50,258 nt of DNA from Burkholderiaceae bacterium (GTDB lineage: Bacteria; Pseudomonadota; Gammaproteobacteria; Burkholderiales; Burkholderiaceae_C), in assembly GCA_004322085.1 (NCBI GenBank), contig SCRR01000295.1, forward strand, positions 1 through 50,258. The letters are read 5' to 3'. Positions 25,163 to 34,666 of this stretch are shown in pieces (within the stretch, counting starts at the first letter, position 1; each line of letters starts with the position of its first letter). Under the pieces are notes generated by a model, which did not search any database, was not told the DNA's origin, and saw only the letters and a list, made by a program, of their open reading frames with translations. Both the position numbers and the translations under genes were made by a program.

Positions 25163-26740
25163 ATGACGACACAAGAGATCCAGTTCTTCCACCGCGGCGC
25201 AGTGGTCAGCGTCAACGATGTGCAGCCGACGCGCACCGTGCTCGACTGGCTGCGCGAAGACGCGCACTGCACCGGCACCAAGGAGGGTTGCAACGAGGGC
25301 GACTGCGGCGCGTGCACGGTCGTGATCGGCGAGCTGGCGCCGGACGGTGACAGCAGTGCAGTGGGCGGCCTGAAGCTGCAAACCGTGAATGCCTGCATCC
25401 AGTTCCTGCCCACGCTGCATGGCAAGGCATTGTTCACCGTGGAAGATCTGAAGGCGCAGTGCTCAGCGAACGGCTCTCCTGCGAAGCCGGGCGAACCTGC
25501 GCAGCAGTCCCTGCACCCGGTGCAGCAGGCCATGGTCGAATGCCACGGCTCGCAATGCGGCTTTTGCACCCCGGGCTTCGTCATGTCACTGTGGTCCACT
25601 TATGAGCACCAACAGGCACGCGGCACCGTGCCGACGCGCCAGCAACTGGCCGACGAACTGTCGGGCAACCTGTGCCGCTGCACCGGCTATCGGCCGATAC
25701 TCGACGCGGGCCAGCGCATGTTCGACCTGGAGCAAGTGCGGCTCGACACCCAGCCAGTGGTTGCCGCATTGCGGCAACTGTCACGCAGCTCCACCTTCAG
25801 CTACACGGCGGCCGCGCCGTCACCCGGCGTGCGTGCGCCGGTGCTGCATTCGCCCCAAAGCCTGCAGGCACTCGCGGCATTGCGGCTCGAGCAGCCGAAA
25901 GCCACGCTGCTCGCCGGCTCGACCGATATCGGCCTGTGGGTCAACAAGCAGTTGCGCGACCTCGGCGACATCATCTATATCGGCGACGTGGATGAGCTCA
26001 AGACGATTCGCGAGGCCGATGGCGAGCTTTACATCGGCGCCGTCGCCTCGCTCGAGGCGGCTTGGTCGGCGTTGACACGGCGCGTACCGGCCCTGACCGA
26101 TGTGTGGCTGCGTTTCGCTTCCCCACCGATTCGCAACGCCGGCACGATGGGCGGCAACGTCGCCAATGGCTCGCCCATCGGCGATTCGCCGCCGATCCTG
26201 ATGTCGCTGGACGCAGAGATCGAATTGCGCCACGGCTCGCGTGTGCGCCGCATGCCGCTCGCCGACTTTTATGTCGACTACATGAAGAACCGCATGGAAC
26301 CCGGCGAGTTCGTGCAAGGCTTGGCAGTGCCATTGACGGCCATGCAACGCCAGGTGCGCGCCTACAAGATCAGCAAGCGCTTCGACTGCGACATTTCGGC
26401 GGTATGCGCGGGTCTTGCGATCGAACTCGACGGCGATCAGGTCAAGGCCGCACGCCTGGCCTTTGGCGGCATGGCAGCGACCGTGAAGCGTGCCGCAACG
26501 GCGGAGGCGGCACTCATCGGCCAGCCCTGGGACGAGGCCGCGGTGGCCCGGGCGCAGGCGGCACTGGCACAGGATTTCAAGCCGCTGTCGGACATGCGTG
26601 CGAGTGCCGAGTACCGGCTCCAGGTCGCGCAAAACCTGCTGCGGCGCTTCTGGTTGGAGACCCGCAGCAGCGACCCGCTGCCGGCCTCTGCCACCAGCGT
26701 CTTCAGCGTATTGCCACACGCCACCTCCGAGGGAGCATGA
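25163..26740 (+). CDS. xdhA: Xanthine dehydrogenase small subunit (2Fe-2S and FAD)
   Basis: A 525 aa protein from ATG 25163; the upstream extension has no family similarity. The N-terminal plant-type 2Fe-2S domain has Cys43, Cys48, Cys51 (GCNEGDCGAC) and Cys78. The second 2Fe-2S domain has Cys132, Cys135 (CGFC), Cys171 and Cys173 (CRC). The FAD domain follows with LLAGSTDIG and GTMGGNVANGSPIGDSPP. It passes electrons from the molybdenum subunit to NAD+. The large-subunit ATG begins 1 bp after its stop. Confidence 0.96.
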   Translation: MTTQEIQFFHRGAVVSVNDVQPTRTVLDWLREDAHCTGTKEGCNEGDCGACTVVIGELAPDGDSSAVGGLKLQTVNACIQFLPTLHGKALFTVEDLKAQCSANGSPAKPGEPAQQSLHPVQQAMVECHGSQCGFCTPGFVMSLWSTYEHQQARGTVPTRQQLADELSGNLCRCTGYRPILDAGQRMFDLEQVRLDTQPVVAALRQLSRSSTFSYTAAAPSPGVRAPVLHSPQSLQALAALRLEQPKATLLAGSTDIGLWVNKQLRDLGDIIYIGDVDELKTIREADGELYIGAVASLEAAWSALTRRVPALTDVWLRFASPPIRNAGTMGGNVANGSPIGDSPPILMSLDAEIELRHGSRVRRMPLADFYVDYMKNRMEPGEFVQGLAVPLTAMQRQVRAYKISKRFDCDISAVCAGLAIELDGDQVKAARLAFGGMAATVKRAATAEAALIGQPWDEAAVARAQAALAQDFKPLSDMRASAEYRLQVAQNLLRRFWLETRSSDPLPASATSVFSVLPHATSEGA

Positions 26741-26741
26741 A

Positions 26742-29174
26742 ATGAATAAACCCATCGAGCCCAGACTCCTGCAACCGGTTGAAGCATTCGCCAACTACCA
26801 GAAAAACGCGGCGGCGCGCTTTGACGAGCGAGCAGAAGAACGCGCCCAGCGCGAGGGCGCCCGCGTCGGCATCAGCCGCCCGCACGAGTCGGCACAGCTG
26901 CATGTGGCCGGCGAAGCGACCTACGTCGACGACATCCGCGAACTGGCCGGCACTCTGCACTGCGCGCTGGGCCTGTCGCCGGTCGCCGCGGGCCGCCTCA
27001 CGGGCGTGACGCTCGACGCCGTTCGCGCCATGCCGGGCGTCGTCGACGTGCTGGTGGCCGCAGACATCCCGGGGGCGAACGACTGCGGCTCGATCATCCA
27101 CGACGATCCCATCCTGTGCGACGGCGAAATCCGCTACCTCGGACAGCCGGTGTTCGCGGTCATCGCGCAAACACGCAACGAGGCACGCCGTGCCGCCGCA
27201 ATGGCCAAAACCGCGTTGAAGATCGACGCGCAAACGCCCGTGCTGACGTCGCGTGAGGCCCACGCAAGTGCCCAATATGTATTGCCGCCGATGCATCTGC
27301 TGCGCAGCGCCACAGGCAAAGGCGCGGGCGAAGTTGCCAGCGCGATCGAGAAGGCGCCACGGCACTTGAGAGGCAGCTTCGACGTTGGCGGGCAGGAGCA
27401 GTTTTATCTGGAAGGCCAGATCAGTTACGCGACGCCCGCCGAGGGCGGCGCCATGCACGTGTACTGCTCGACGCAGCACCCCAGCGAGATGCAGAGTCTG
27501 ATTGCGCACGCGCTGCATTTGAATGCGCACGACGTGCACGTCGAATGCCGGCGCATGGGAGGCGGCTTCGGCGGCAAGGAGTCGCAGTCGGCGTTGTTCG
27601 CGTGCGTGGCCGCAGTGGCTGCCGCCCGGCTCAAGCGGCCTGTCAAGCTGCGGCTCGACCGGGACGACGACTTCCTGATCACGGGGCGGCGCCACGGTTT
27701 CTGGTACGAATACGAAGTCGGCTACGACGATGACGGCCGCGTGCTGGGCGCCCGGATCACGATGGTGTCGAACGCCGGGCATTCGGCCGACCTGTCGGGC
27801 CCCGTCATGACGCGTGCCCTGTGCCACTTCGACAACGCGTACTGGCTGCCCAATGTCGACATGCACGGCTACTCGGCGCGTACCAACACCCAGAGCAACA
27901 CGGCCTTTCGCGGTTTCGGCGGCCCGCAAGGCGCCATCGCGATGGAGAACATCCTCGACTCGATCGCACGCCAGCTCGGCAAGGATCCACTGGACGTACG
28001 GCGCCTGAACTTCTACGGCACGCAGGAGCGAAATGTGACGCCCTACGGCGAGCCGGTCACCGACAACATCATCCATGACCTTGTGGACCAGCTCGAAGCC
28101 AGCAGCGACTACCGCGTGCGGCGCGCCGCCGCGGCGGCATTCAATGCAAGCAGCCCGGTGCTCAAGCGGGGCATGGCGCTGGCGCCCGTGAAGTTCGGCA
28201 TCTCGTTCAATGTCAAGCACTTCAACCAGGCCGGCGCACTGATACACATCTACAACGACGGTTCCATCCTCGTGAACCACGGCGGCACCGAGATGGGCCA
28301 GGGGCTCAACACCAAGGTGGCGCAGTGCGTGGCACACGAGCTGGGCGTCAGCAGCGCCTTGGTGCGCTGCACCGCGACCGATACACAAAAGGTTGCCAAT
28401 ACCTCGGCGACGGCAGCATCGACCGGCGCCGACCTCAATGGCAAGGCGGCGCAGGACGCCGCACGGCAAATCCGGGAACGGCTGGCCGCGTGTGCCGCGT
28501 CGCACTACGGCGGCGAAGCCTCCGCGGTGCGCTTTGCGAACGACCAGGTGAAAGTGGCCGGCAAGACGCTGCCGTTCACCGCGATCGTGGCGCAGGCCTA
28601 CCTGGACAGCATCCAGCTTTGGTCGGACGGCTTTTATGCCACGCCCGGTCTGTCATGGGACAAGGACAAGATGTTCGGCCATCCCTTCTACTACTTCGCC
28701 TACGGCGCCGCCGTGAGCGAGGTGCTGGTCGACACCCTGACCGGCGAGTGGAAGTTGCTGCGTGCCGACATCCTGCACGACGTGGGCCAGTCGCTGAACC
28801 CGGCCGTGGACATCGGCCAGATCGAGGGCGGGTTCATTCAGGGCATGGGCTGGCTCACGACGGAAGAACTGGTCTGGCATCCGAAGACAGGGCTTTTGAC
28901 GACGCATGCGCCAAGCACCTACAAGATACCGACCGCGAACGACTGCCCCCCCGTGTTCAACGTGCGTCTGTTCGAAGGCCAGAACGTGCAGGACAGCATT
29001 CACCGCAGCAAAGCGGTGGGCGAGCCGCCGCTGCTGCTGCCGTTCTCCGTGTTCTTCGCGCTGCGCGATGCGGTATCAAGCGTGGGCAATCACAAGGTCG
29101 ATCCGCCACTGAGCGCGCCGGCGACCAGCGAATCCATCCTGCGCGCGATCCAGGCGGTGCAGGCCGGCGCCTGA
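26742..29174 (+). CDS. xdhB: Xanthine dehydrogenase large subunit (molybdopterin)
   Basis: An 810 aa Mo-cofactor subunit. It has the GQEQFYLEGQ segment with the cofactor-contacting Gln, GGGFGGKE, AFRGFGGPQG, and the catalytic Glu761 in KAVGEPPLLL. It hydroxylates hypoxanthine and xanthine to urate with XdhA. Start ATG 26742 has GAGGGAGC just upstream. The xdhC chaperone gene often found next in Burkholderiales is absent; the next gene is a thioredoxin-like gene on the other strand. Confidence 0.96.
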   Translation: MNKPIEPRLLQPVEAFANYQKNAAARFDERAEERAQREGARVGISRPHESAQLHVAGEATYVDDIRELAGTLHCALGLSPVAAGRLTGVTLDAVRAMPGVVDVLVAADIPGANDCGSIIHDDPILCDGEIRYLGQPVFAVIAQTRNEARRAAAMAKTALKIDAQTPVLTSREAHASAQYVLPPMHLLRSATGKGAGEVASAIEKAPRHLRGSFDVGGQEQFYLEGQISYATPAEGGAMHVYCSTQHPSEMQSLIAHALHLNAHDVHVECRRMGGGFGGKESQSALFACVAAVAAARLKRPVKLRLDRDDDFLITGRRHGFWYEYEVGYDDDGRVLGARITMVSNAGHSADLSGPVMTRALCHFDNAYWLPNVDMHGYSARTNTQSNTAFRGFGGPQGAIAMENILDSIARQLGKDPLDVRRLNFYGTQERNVTPYGEPVTDNIIHDLVDQLEASSDYRVRRAAAAAFNASSPVLKRGMALAPVKFGISFNVKHFNQAGALIHIYNDGSILVNHGGTEMGQGLNTKVAQCVAHELGVSSALVRCTATDTQKVANTSATAASTGADLNGKAAQDAARQIRERLAACAASHYGGEASAVRFANDQVKVAGKTLPFTAIVAQAYLDSIQLWSDGFYATPGLSWDKDKMFGHPFYYFAYGAAVSEVLVDTLTGEWKLLRADILHDVGQSLNPAVDIGQIEGGFIQGMGWLTTEELVWHPKTGLLTTHAPSTYKIPTANDCPPVFNVRLFEGQNVQDSIHRSKAVGEPPLLLPFSVFFALRDAVSSVGNHKVDPPLSAPATSESILRAIQAVQAGA

Positions 29175-29180
29175 CGAAGC

Positions 29181-29549
29181 TTACGTTGCTAGCAGGCCGG
29201 CCAGCAGTTCCTGCACGGCTGGCTCCGCGTCCACGCCCGGCCCCTGCGGCGGCAAGCCTTCGAGCAGGCGCGTCAGTGTTTGTGGTTGCGGCGTGAGAGG
29301 ACCGAAAAACCGCAATGCCGGACCATCGGCAATCAGCAGCGTGGGAAAGGTCTCCACATCCACATCCCCCACCAGGTCAGACTGGTCTTCGATGTCGACC
29401 CAGACAAAAACCAGTTGCGGGTGGGCCGCCCCCACCGTGTCGAAGACGGCGCGGTAGTCGCGGCAGGTATCGCACCATTGGGCGCACAGACAGACCACAC
29501 GGCGCAGCGGCGCAGTGGCGCGCGCATTGGAAGCAGCTTCATCAGACAT
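29181..29549 (-). CDS. Thioredoxin-like protein
   Basis: A 122 aa single thioredoxin-fold domain started at MSDEAAS (ATG 29549). The redox motif is CAQWCDTC, the cis-proline is in VETFPTLLI, and the strand VFVWVDIEDQ precedes it. There is no signal peptide, so it is cytoplasmic. It converges with xdhB with only a few bases between the stops. Confidence 0.85.
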   Translation of the reverse strand: MSDEAASNARATAPLRRVVCLCAQWCDTCRDYRAVFDTVGAAHPQLVFVWVDIEDQSDLVGDVDVETFPTLLIADGPALRFFGPLTPQPQTLTRLLEGLPPQGPGVDAEPAVQELLAGLLAT

Positions 29550-29628
29550 GCATGCCATTCTGGCGCAGCATGGCAATCATGGGTATTGGGCCCTGTTCAC
29601 GTCACCGCGATGGGCTATCTGTCAGCAT

Positions 29629-29652
29629 GTCGATAACTATAATATTCATAGC
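29629..29652 (-). repeat. AT-rich dispersed repeat, partial copy D
   Basis: On the minus strand GCTATGAATATTATAGTTATC aligns with copy A over 24 bp (17 identical, hand count). The part further downstream is too degenerate to align. The yihY stop codon (29646-29648) lies inside it. Confidence 0.4.
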
Positions 29653-30860
29653 ACACTGTGCAGCATCAGTGTGGCCGTTTGGCTGTTTTTCCATAAATTC
29701 ACGACCGAATCGGCACGCGCCAGCAGCAGCCGCAAGATCAGCGGCTCCAGCGGCGTGGTGTCCGGGTCGGCCAGCAGAACGAAGCGTGCGTCAAGCTGGT
29801 CCTGCACCTCGCTGAGCCGGCCCACCCAGTCCAGTCCCGTGAGGGTCTCCAGCACCGGTTCGAGTTGCAGCACATCGACCTGCAGCGCGCGCGCGAGTTG
29901 CAGGCCGCTCAGCCCCTTCAAGCCGGCGGCGCGCGCGCGGTACAGCTGCTGCAGCACTTCCACTGCGAGCTGAAACTGCCAGCCGTGGCCGCCGCCGCGC
30001 CGATGCACACCGCTCAGCAGGCTCGGCAGATAGGCCGCCACCACGGCGCCCAGCAGCACGATGATCCAGGCGACATAGACCCACACCAGCAGGATCGGAA
30101 ACGTGGCAAAGGCGCCGTACACCATCGAGTAGGTCGGCACCGCGGTCAGGTACAGCGCCAGCAGCTTCTTGGCCAGCTCGATGCCGGCCGATACGAACAA
30201 TCCACCGCTCCAGGCGTGGCCCCATCTGACCTGCGTGTTCGGCACATAGTGGTACATCGCCGCCATGCCGCCCGCGAGCAGGAAAAACTCGATGGAGTCG
30301 AGCAGCAGCCGCAGGCTGCCGGGCATCGCGCCGACAAGGCCGCGCGAGGCCGAAACCACGTAGGACGTGAGCGTCAGGCTGGCGCCGAGCAGCAGCGGCC
30401 CCAGTGTGATGGCAGCCCAGTAGATCAGCACGCGCTGCGCCAGCGGACGCGGCCGGCGTACGCGCCAGATGTTGTTGAGCGTGCGATCGATCGTCAGGAT
30501 CATCGCAATCGCAGTCACCACCAAAACGACCAGGCCGGCCACACCCAGCTTGCTGGCCTGGCCGGCGAACTGAGTCAGGTAGCCCACCACCTGGCGTGCG
30601 ATGTTGTCGGGAATCAGGCTGTCGATCAGCCACTTCTGCAGCGCCCGTTGCAGGTTTGAAAACATCGGAAACGCGGTGAACACGGCCAGCGCCACGGTAA
30701 AAAACGGCACTATCGCAGTCAACGTGGTGAAGGTCAGGCTGCTGGCCGTGAGCCCGAGCCGGTCTTCGCGAAAGCGCTCGCGCAGGGTGAGTGCCGTGGT
30801 TCTCCAGGGGAAGCGGCCCAGGTCTTTCAGCAACTGCTCGAAGCGAAGGGTCAAGGTCAT
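29646..30860 (-). CDS. YihY/virulence factor BrkB family membrane protein
   Basis: A 404 aa protein from ATG 30860 (MTLTLRFEQLLKDLGRFPW). The frame is open further upstream, but that part is antisense to the DUF2069 gene. The YihY core has the usual helices: LTASSLTFTTLTAIVPFFTVALAVF, TIDRTLNNIWRVRRPRP, YHYVPNTQVRWGHAW and VYGAFATFPILLVWVY. After about residue 280 there is a soluble winged-helix-like extension. Once misnamed ribonuclease BN; the real function is unclear. The start is only 21 bp from the divergent DUF2069 gene. Confidence 0.93.
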   Translation of the reverse strand: MTLTLRFEQLLKDLGRFPWRTTALTLRERFREDRLGLTASSLTFTTLTAIVPFFTVALAVFTAFPMFSNLQRALQKWLIDSLIPDNIARQVVGYLTQFAGQASKLGVAGLVVLVVTAIAMILTIDRTLNNIWRVRRPRPLAQRVLIYWAAITLGPLLLGASLTLTSYVVSASRGLVGAMPGSLRLLLDSIEFFLLAGGMAAMYHYVPNTQVRWGHAWSGGLFVSAGIELAKKLLALYLTAVPTYSMVYGAFATFPILLVWVYVAWIIVLLGAVVAAYLPSLLSGVHRRGGGHGWQFQLAVEVLQQLYRARAAGLKGLSGLQLARALQVDVLQLEPVLETLTGLDWVGRLSEVQDQLDARFVLLADPDTTPLEPLILRLLLARADSVVNLWKNSQTATLMLHSVL

Positions 30861-30881
30861 GGCCGCTATGATGCCATTGCC

Positions 30882-31295
30882 ATGAATGCAAACGGACCGC
30901 TCACCGCCAACCCCGCCCCGCCCCTCGTGGCCACCACGCGCCGGCTTGCGGTTGGCAGCCTGGTGGGACTGATCGTGCTGGGCCTGGCGTGGGAGCTGTT
31001 TCTGGCGCCGATTCGCCCGGGTGGATCGTGGCTGGCGCTCAAGGTGTTGCCACTGTGTATTCCACTGAGTGGCATTTTGAAGAACCGCATGTACACCTAC
31101 CGCTGGGTCAGCCTGCTGGTTTGGGTGTACTTCACGGAGGGCGTCGTGCGCGCCACGAGCGACCACGGCCTCAGCGCCCGGCTCGCGCTGGTGGAGGTCG
31201 TGCTGTGCCTGCTCCTGTTCACCGCCTGCGCGCTGCATGTGCGCATACGGCTGAAGAACGCCAAACTTGCCGAGGCTACCGAGACGTCGCACTGA
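30882..31295 (+). CDS. DUF2069 inner-membrane protein
   Basis: A 137 aa protein with four hydrophobic helices and the DUF2069 signature: PGGSWLALKVLPLCIPLSGILKNRMYTYRWVSLL and YFTEGVVRA. Function unknown. It is divergent from yihY and followed by a GlcD-type oxidase gene 25 bp downstream. Confidence 0.9.
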   Translation: MNANGPLTANPAPPLVATTRRLAVGSLVGLIVLGLAWELFLAPIRPGGSWLALKVLPLCIPLSGILKNRMYTYRWVSLLVWVYFTEGVVRATSDHGLSARLALVEVVLCLLLFTACALHVRIRLKNAKLAEATETSH

Positions 31296-31320
31296 ACGTG
31301 TTCATTGCCAAGCTATTTCC

Positions 31321-32733
31321 ATGAATCATTTGATTGAACTGCTGCGCCCCATCGTGGGTGCTGCGAACGTCCTGACCGGGGATGACCTGGGCGCCTGGGA
31401 AACCGATTGGCGCAAGCGCGAGCGTGGCAAAGCGCTTGCCGTGGTCAGGCCCGGCACAACGAAAGAGGTCGCTGCCGTGGTGCGGGCCTGCGTCGCCGCC
31501 GGCGTCAGCATCGTGCCGCAGGGTGGCAACACCGGACTGGTGGCAGGTTCCACGCCCGACGCCAGCGGTACGCAGGTCGTGCTGAGCCTGCAGCGCATGC
31601 ACGCGGTGCGCGCCATCGACAGCGCCAACCTGACGGTGACCGTCGAGGCCGGTTGCGTTCTGCAAACCCTGCAGGAGACCGTGGAGAAGGCGGGTTTTCT
31701 GTTCCCTCTGAGCCTGGCAGCCGAGGGCAGTTGCACGATTGGCGGCAACCTTGGGACCAACGCCGGCGGCACCCAGGTGGTGCGCTACGGCAATACGCGC
31801 GAGCTGTGCCTGGGGCTGGAGGTCGTCACGGCGCAGGGCGAGGTTTGGGACGGTTTGACGGGGCTGCGCAAGGACAACACCGGCTACGACCTGCGCGACC
31901 TGTTCATCGGCTCCGAGGGCACGCTGGGCGTCATCACGGCCGCAACCATGAAGCTGTACCCGCTCCCAAGCGCGCAGCTCACCGCCTGGGCGGCCGTGCC
32001 GTCGCTGGACGCGGCCGTCACGCTGCTCGGCCTGGCGCACCAGCACCTGGGCGCAGGCCTGACAGGTTTCGAGGTGATGGGGCAGTTCGCGCTCGCCCTG
32101 GTGGCCGGCCACTTCCCACAGCAGCGCATACCGCTGTTCAGGGACACACCCTACTGCGTGCTGCTGGAGAACTCTGACCATGAATCCGAGGCCCACGCGC
32201 GTGCGCAGTTCGAGCGCCTGCTGGAGGTGGCGCTGGAGAACGGCTGTGTGAGCGACACCGTGATCGCGGAGAATCTCACGCAGGCGCACCAGCTCTGGCA
32301 TATCCGCGAGAGCATCCCGATGGCGCAGGCCGAAGAAGGCCTGAACATCAAGCACGACATTTCCGTTGCAGTGTCGCGCATTCCCGAGTTCGTGCGCGTG
32401 ACCGACGCGCTGCTGGAGCGCGAAATCCCCGGCGTGCGCCTCGTGAACTTCGGGCACCTCGGTGATGGCAATCTGCACTACAACGTGCAGGCCCCCGAGG
32501 GTGGTGATGCCGTGGTCTTCCTGCGCGAGCAGGAGGCACGCATCAACACCCTGGTATTCGACTCGGTGCAGGCGTTTGGTGGCTCGATTTCGGCCGAGCA
32601 CGGCGTCGGCAGCCTCAAGGTGGACAAGCTGGAGCACCACAAGTCGCCAGTGGCGCTGGCCATGATGCGCAGCATCAAGCGCGCGCTGGACCCGCAGAAC
32701 CTGATGAATCCGGGGCGCGTGCTGCGCGTGTAG
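31321..32733 (+). CDS. FAD-linked 2-hydroxyacid dehydrogenase (GlcD / D-2-hydroxyglutarate dehydrogenase type)
   Basis: A 470 aa protein. The FAD PCMH domain has VPQGGNTGLVAGSTP and GTNAGGTQVVRYGNTRELCLGLEVV; the C-terminal domain has VNFGHLGDGNLHYN and AEHGVGSLKVDKL with metal-binding histidines. It oxidises a D-2-hydroxyacid such as D-2-hydroxyglutarate, D-lactate or glycolate and passes electrons to a flavoprotein or quinone. A single-protein layout without GlcE/GlcF favours a D-2-hydroxyglutarate or D-lactate substrate. Confidence 0.9.
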   Translation: MNHLIELLRPIVGAANVLTGDDLGAWETDWRKRERGKALAVVRPGTTKEVAAVVRACVAAGVSIVPQGGNTGLVAGSTPDASGTQVVLSLQRMHAVRAIDSANLTVTVEAGCVLQTLQETVEKAGFLFPLSLAAEGSCTIGGNLGTNAGGTQVVRYGNTRELCLGLEVVTAQGEVWDGLTGLRKDNTGYDLRDLFIGSEGTLGVITAATMKLYPLPSAQLTAWAAVPSLDAAVTLLGLAHQHLGAGLTGFEVMGQFALALVAGHFPQQRIPLFRDTPYCVLLENSDHESEAHARAQFERLLEVALENGCVSDTVIAENLTQAHQLWHIRESIPMAQAEEGLNIKHDISVAVSRIPEFVRVTDALLEREIPGVRLVNFGHLGDGNLHYNVQAPEGGDAVVFLREQEARINTLVFDSVQAFGGSISAEHGVGSLKVDKLEHHKSPVALAMMRSIKRALDPQNLMNPGRVLRV

Positions 32734-32754
32734 GCGCCTGCGCCAAAAACCGCC

Positions 32755-32830
32755 AGCGCGAGGCCGCGTCCGCCGCGCTCCACGGTTCGGCAAACCCGCC
32801 CTCCAGCACCAGTATTCGTTTCACGCTCAT
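32755..32830 (-). pseudogene. N-terminal fragment of an FAD-dependent NADH dehydrogenase-like gene
   Basis: From ATG 32830 the minus strand encodes MSVKRILVLEGGFAEPWSA, which resembles the start of Burkholderiales NAD(P)/FAD-dependent oxidoreductases (KRILVLGGGFAGLWSA) but has lost the GxGxxG glycines. Similarity ends after about 25 codons, where the frame runs into the 3' end of the oxidase gene. This is probably a decayed fragment. Confidence 0.4.
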
Positions 32831-32893
32831 ACTTTATCTTTCGCTGCCGCGGCATCGGCCATCGCCAGGTGCCGGCACAGTCATGGAGGAGCC

Positions 32894-33367
32894 ATGGATA
32901 TACCAAAGCCGCCCGCACCCGAACTGGACGTTACACAGTGGTTCAACACGGCCACACCGCTCACGCTGGCCGGTCTGCGCGGCAAGGTCGTGCTGCTGCA
33001 CGCCTTCCAGATGCTGTGCCCCGCCTGCGTCAAGCTCGGTATACCTCAGGCACAGCAGGTGCACGAGCAATTTGCGCGGCAGGATGTGGTGGTGATCGGG
33101 CTGCATACCGTGTTCGAACACCACGACGCGATGCAACCCGTGTCGCTCGCGGCCTTCATCCACGAGTACCGGCTGAGCTTTCCGATCGGCGTGGACCGGC
33201 CCGACGGCCAGCGCGGCATACCCATGACCATGCGCGCCTACGACATGCGCGGCACCCCCACGCTGATCCTGCTCGACCGGCAGGGGCGCATGCGCCAGCA
33301 CAGCTTCGGACATGTACCCGACCTGGCGCTGGGCGCGGCGATCGGCATGCTGGCGGCCGAGTCGTAA
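32894..33367 (+). CDS. TlpA/redoxin-family thiol-disulfide protein
   Basis: A 157 aa thioredoxin-fold protein with FQMLCPACVKLG (CPAC redox motif) and the cis-proline in RGTPTLILLDRQG. GGAGGA lies just before the ATG at 32894. No signal peptide is evident, so unlike most TlpA proteins it is likely cytoplasmic. It may be a peroxiredoxin-like or disulfide reductase; substrate unknown. Confidence 0.82.
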   Translation: MDIPKPPAPELDVTQWFNTATPLTLAGLRGKVVLLHAFQMLCPACVKLGIPQAQQVHEQFARQDVVVIGLHTVFEHHDAMQPVSLAAFIHEYRLSFPIGVDRPDGQRGIPMTMRAYDMRGTPTLILLDRQGRMRQHSFGHVPDLALGAAIGMLAAES

Positions 33368-33400
33368 CACCCGGGACGCCAACGCGGCGCCGGTGCCGTT

Positions 33401-34666
33401 TCAGGACCCGGAATCGGGCGCCAGCCACTGAACCAGCTGCCGCGTCACCGCCGGACTGTGCAGCAGTGCCATGTGGCTGGTACGGTGGGCAATCCATTTC
33501 GAGGCTTCGGGGAACGCCAGGCTGCGCCGGGCGTCGCTGTGCTGCCCCAGCGCGCTGTTCAGGGGAACCAGCCCGTCGCCCACCAGATGGTCTGCCAGCG
33601 CACCGCGCCGGGCTGCGGTGATCCCGGCCACGGCAAAGCAGGCCACACCCCTGGGCAACGGAACCGCTTCACGGCTTGCGGATCGGGGGCGAAACAGATC
33701 CTGCCCCTGCCAGTCAACGTCCAGCACATAACCATAGCGCAGGTCGGTGATGCCAGCGCTGCGCAGGCGGGTGAGCCGGACAAAGGGTGCGCTGAGGGGC
33801 GTTCGCCCCAAAATAATGTCGAGCCAGTTGCCTGCGCGCTCCAACGGGGCGCCATGGTGCGGCGTCCCCAGAAACACAATATTTTTCAGATGGCTGCGCC
33901 AGTGCATCGACTCCCGCCGGGCGTAATACGCGGCGCTGCGGATCACCAGTCCGCCCATGCTGTGCGCGAGCACGGTGAGCTCGTTCAGAGGCACCGGCCA
34001 CAGCGCAATGAGTTGTTCCAGCTGCCGGGCGAGCTCGTGCCCGTTTTGCGAGATGTGTAAACCCGTGTTGTAGCGCAGATGGATGGGGGTGTAGCCCAAC
34101 TGCGCCGCCAGCGCCGCGCCATGATCCGCCCCTTGTGCCAAACCGCCCGCATGTCGGGTGTGCCATTGCAGATCGTTCATGCACAGGCCATGGATCAACA
34201 GCAGCACCTTGCCGGAAGCCGCGAGATCTGCCGGCAGGGCCCGCAAGTTCAAAGATTCTCCCTGGTACCGTAGTGTCATGGGGGTCGTCAAAGGGTTGTC
34301 GCTCGCGGCCAGCCGGTCCCCCACCACACCATTGAGAGCGGCGAGTACCGCCTCGCGCCTGGGCGTTCCGGACAGCACCGCTTCAGGCGACTCCAGCAGC
34401 GGTTGCAGCCGCGCCAGCAACGCATCAGCGCCCTTGCCCAGCAATTGCGTGCTGCCCTGGATGCTCCTGTAAACCAGCCCGGTGATGCCTGCCGTTTGAC
34501 CGGGCACCCGTCCACCTGGGGCGCCCAGCAAGTGCCAAATTGATTGGTGTACTCCTTCAGTGATACGGATCACACCCGAGGCGGCCTGGGTTGCAAGTTG
34601 CGCCACGGCCCGCAGGTCCGATGGATGCACGTGTTTGAGGAGGTTCTTCGGGGCTCGCCTGGTCAT
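33401..34666 (-). CDS. Alpha/beta hydrolase (lipase/esterase, PGAP1-like)
   Basis: A 421 aa protein from ATG 34666; the frame is open to 34861 but the extra 65 residues look unconserved. About 130 N-terminal helical residues precede the hydrolase domain. The domain has LLLIHGLCMNDLQW, the nucleophile Ser in LAHSMGGLVIRSA, LGTPHHGAPLERAGN, and a late histidine in TSHMALLHSP. It resembles triacylglycerol lipases or esterases acting on lipids. There is no signal peptide. The TMEM175-like gene upstream is on the same strand, about 190 bp away from this start. Confidence 0.85.
   Translation of the reverse strand: MTRRAPKNLLKHVHPSDLRAVAQLATQAASGVIRITEGVHQSIWHLLGAPGGRVPGQTAGITGLVYRSIQGSTQLLGKGADALLARLQPLLESPEAVLSGTPRREAVLAALNGVVGDRLAASDNPLTTPMTLRYQGESLNLRALPADLAASGKVLLLIHGLCMNDLQWHTRHAGGLAQGADHGAALAAQLGYTPIHLRYNTGLHISQNGHELARQLEQLIALWPVPLNELTVLAHSMGGLVIRSAAYYARRESMHWRSHLKNIVFLGTPHHGAPLERAGNWLDIILGRTPLSAPFVRLTRLRSAGITDLRYGYVLDVDWQGQDLFRPRSASREAVPLPRGVACFAVAGITAARRGALADHLVGDGLVPLNSALGQHSDARRSLAFPEASKWIAHRTSHMALLHSPAVTRQLVQWLAPDSGS

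Noticed and set aside
26703-28505. A 600-codon open frame on the minus strand
   Set aside because: Antisense to xdhB, whose domains are all intact; an artefact of high G+C.
30861-31292. N-terminal extension of the YihY frame
   Set aside because: It is antisense to the DUF2069 gene and not homologous to YihY; the ATG at 30860 gives the normal protein.
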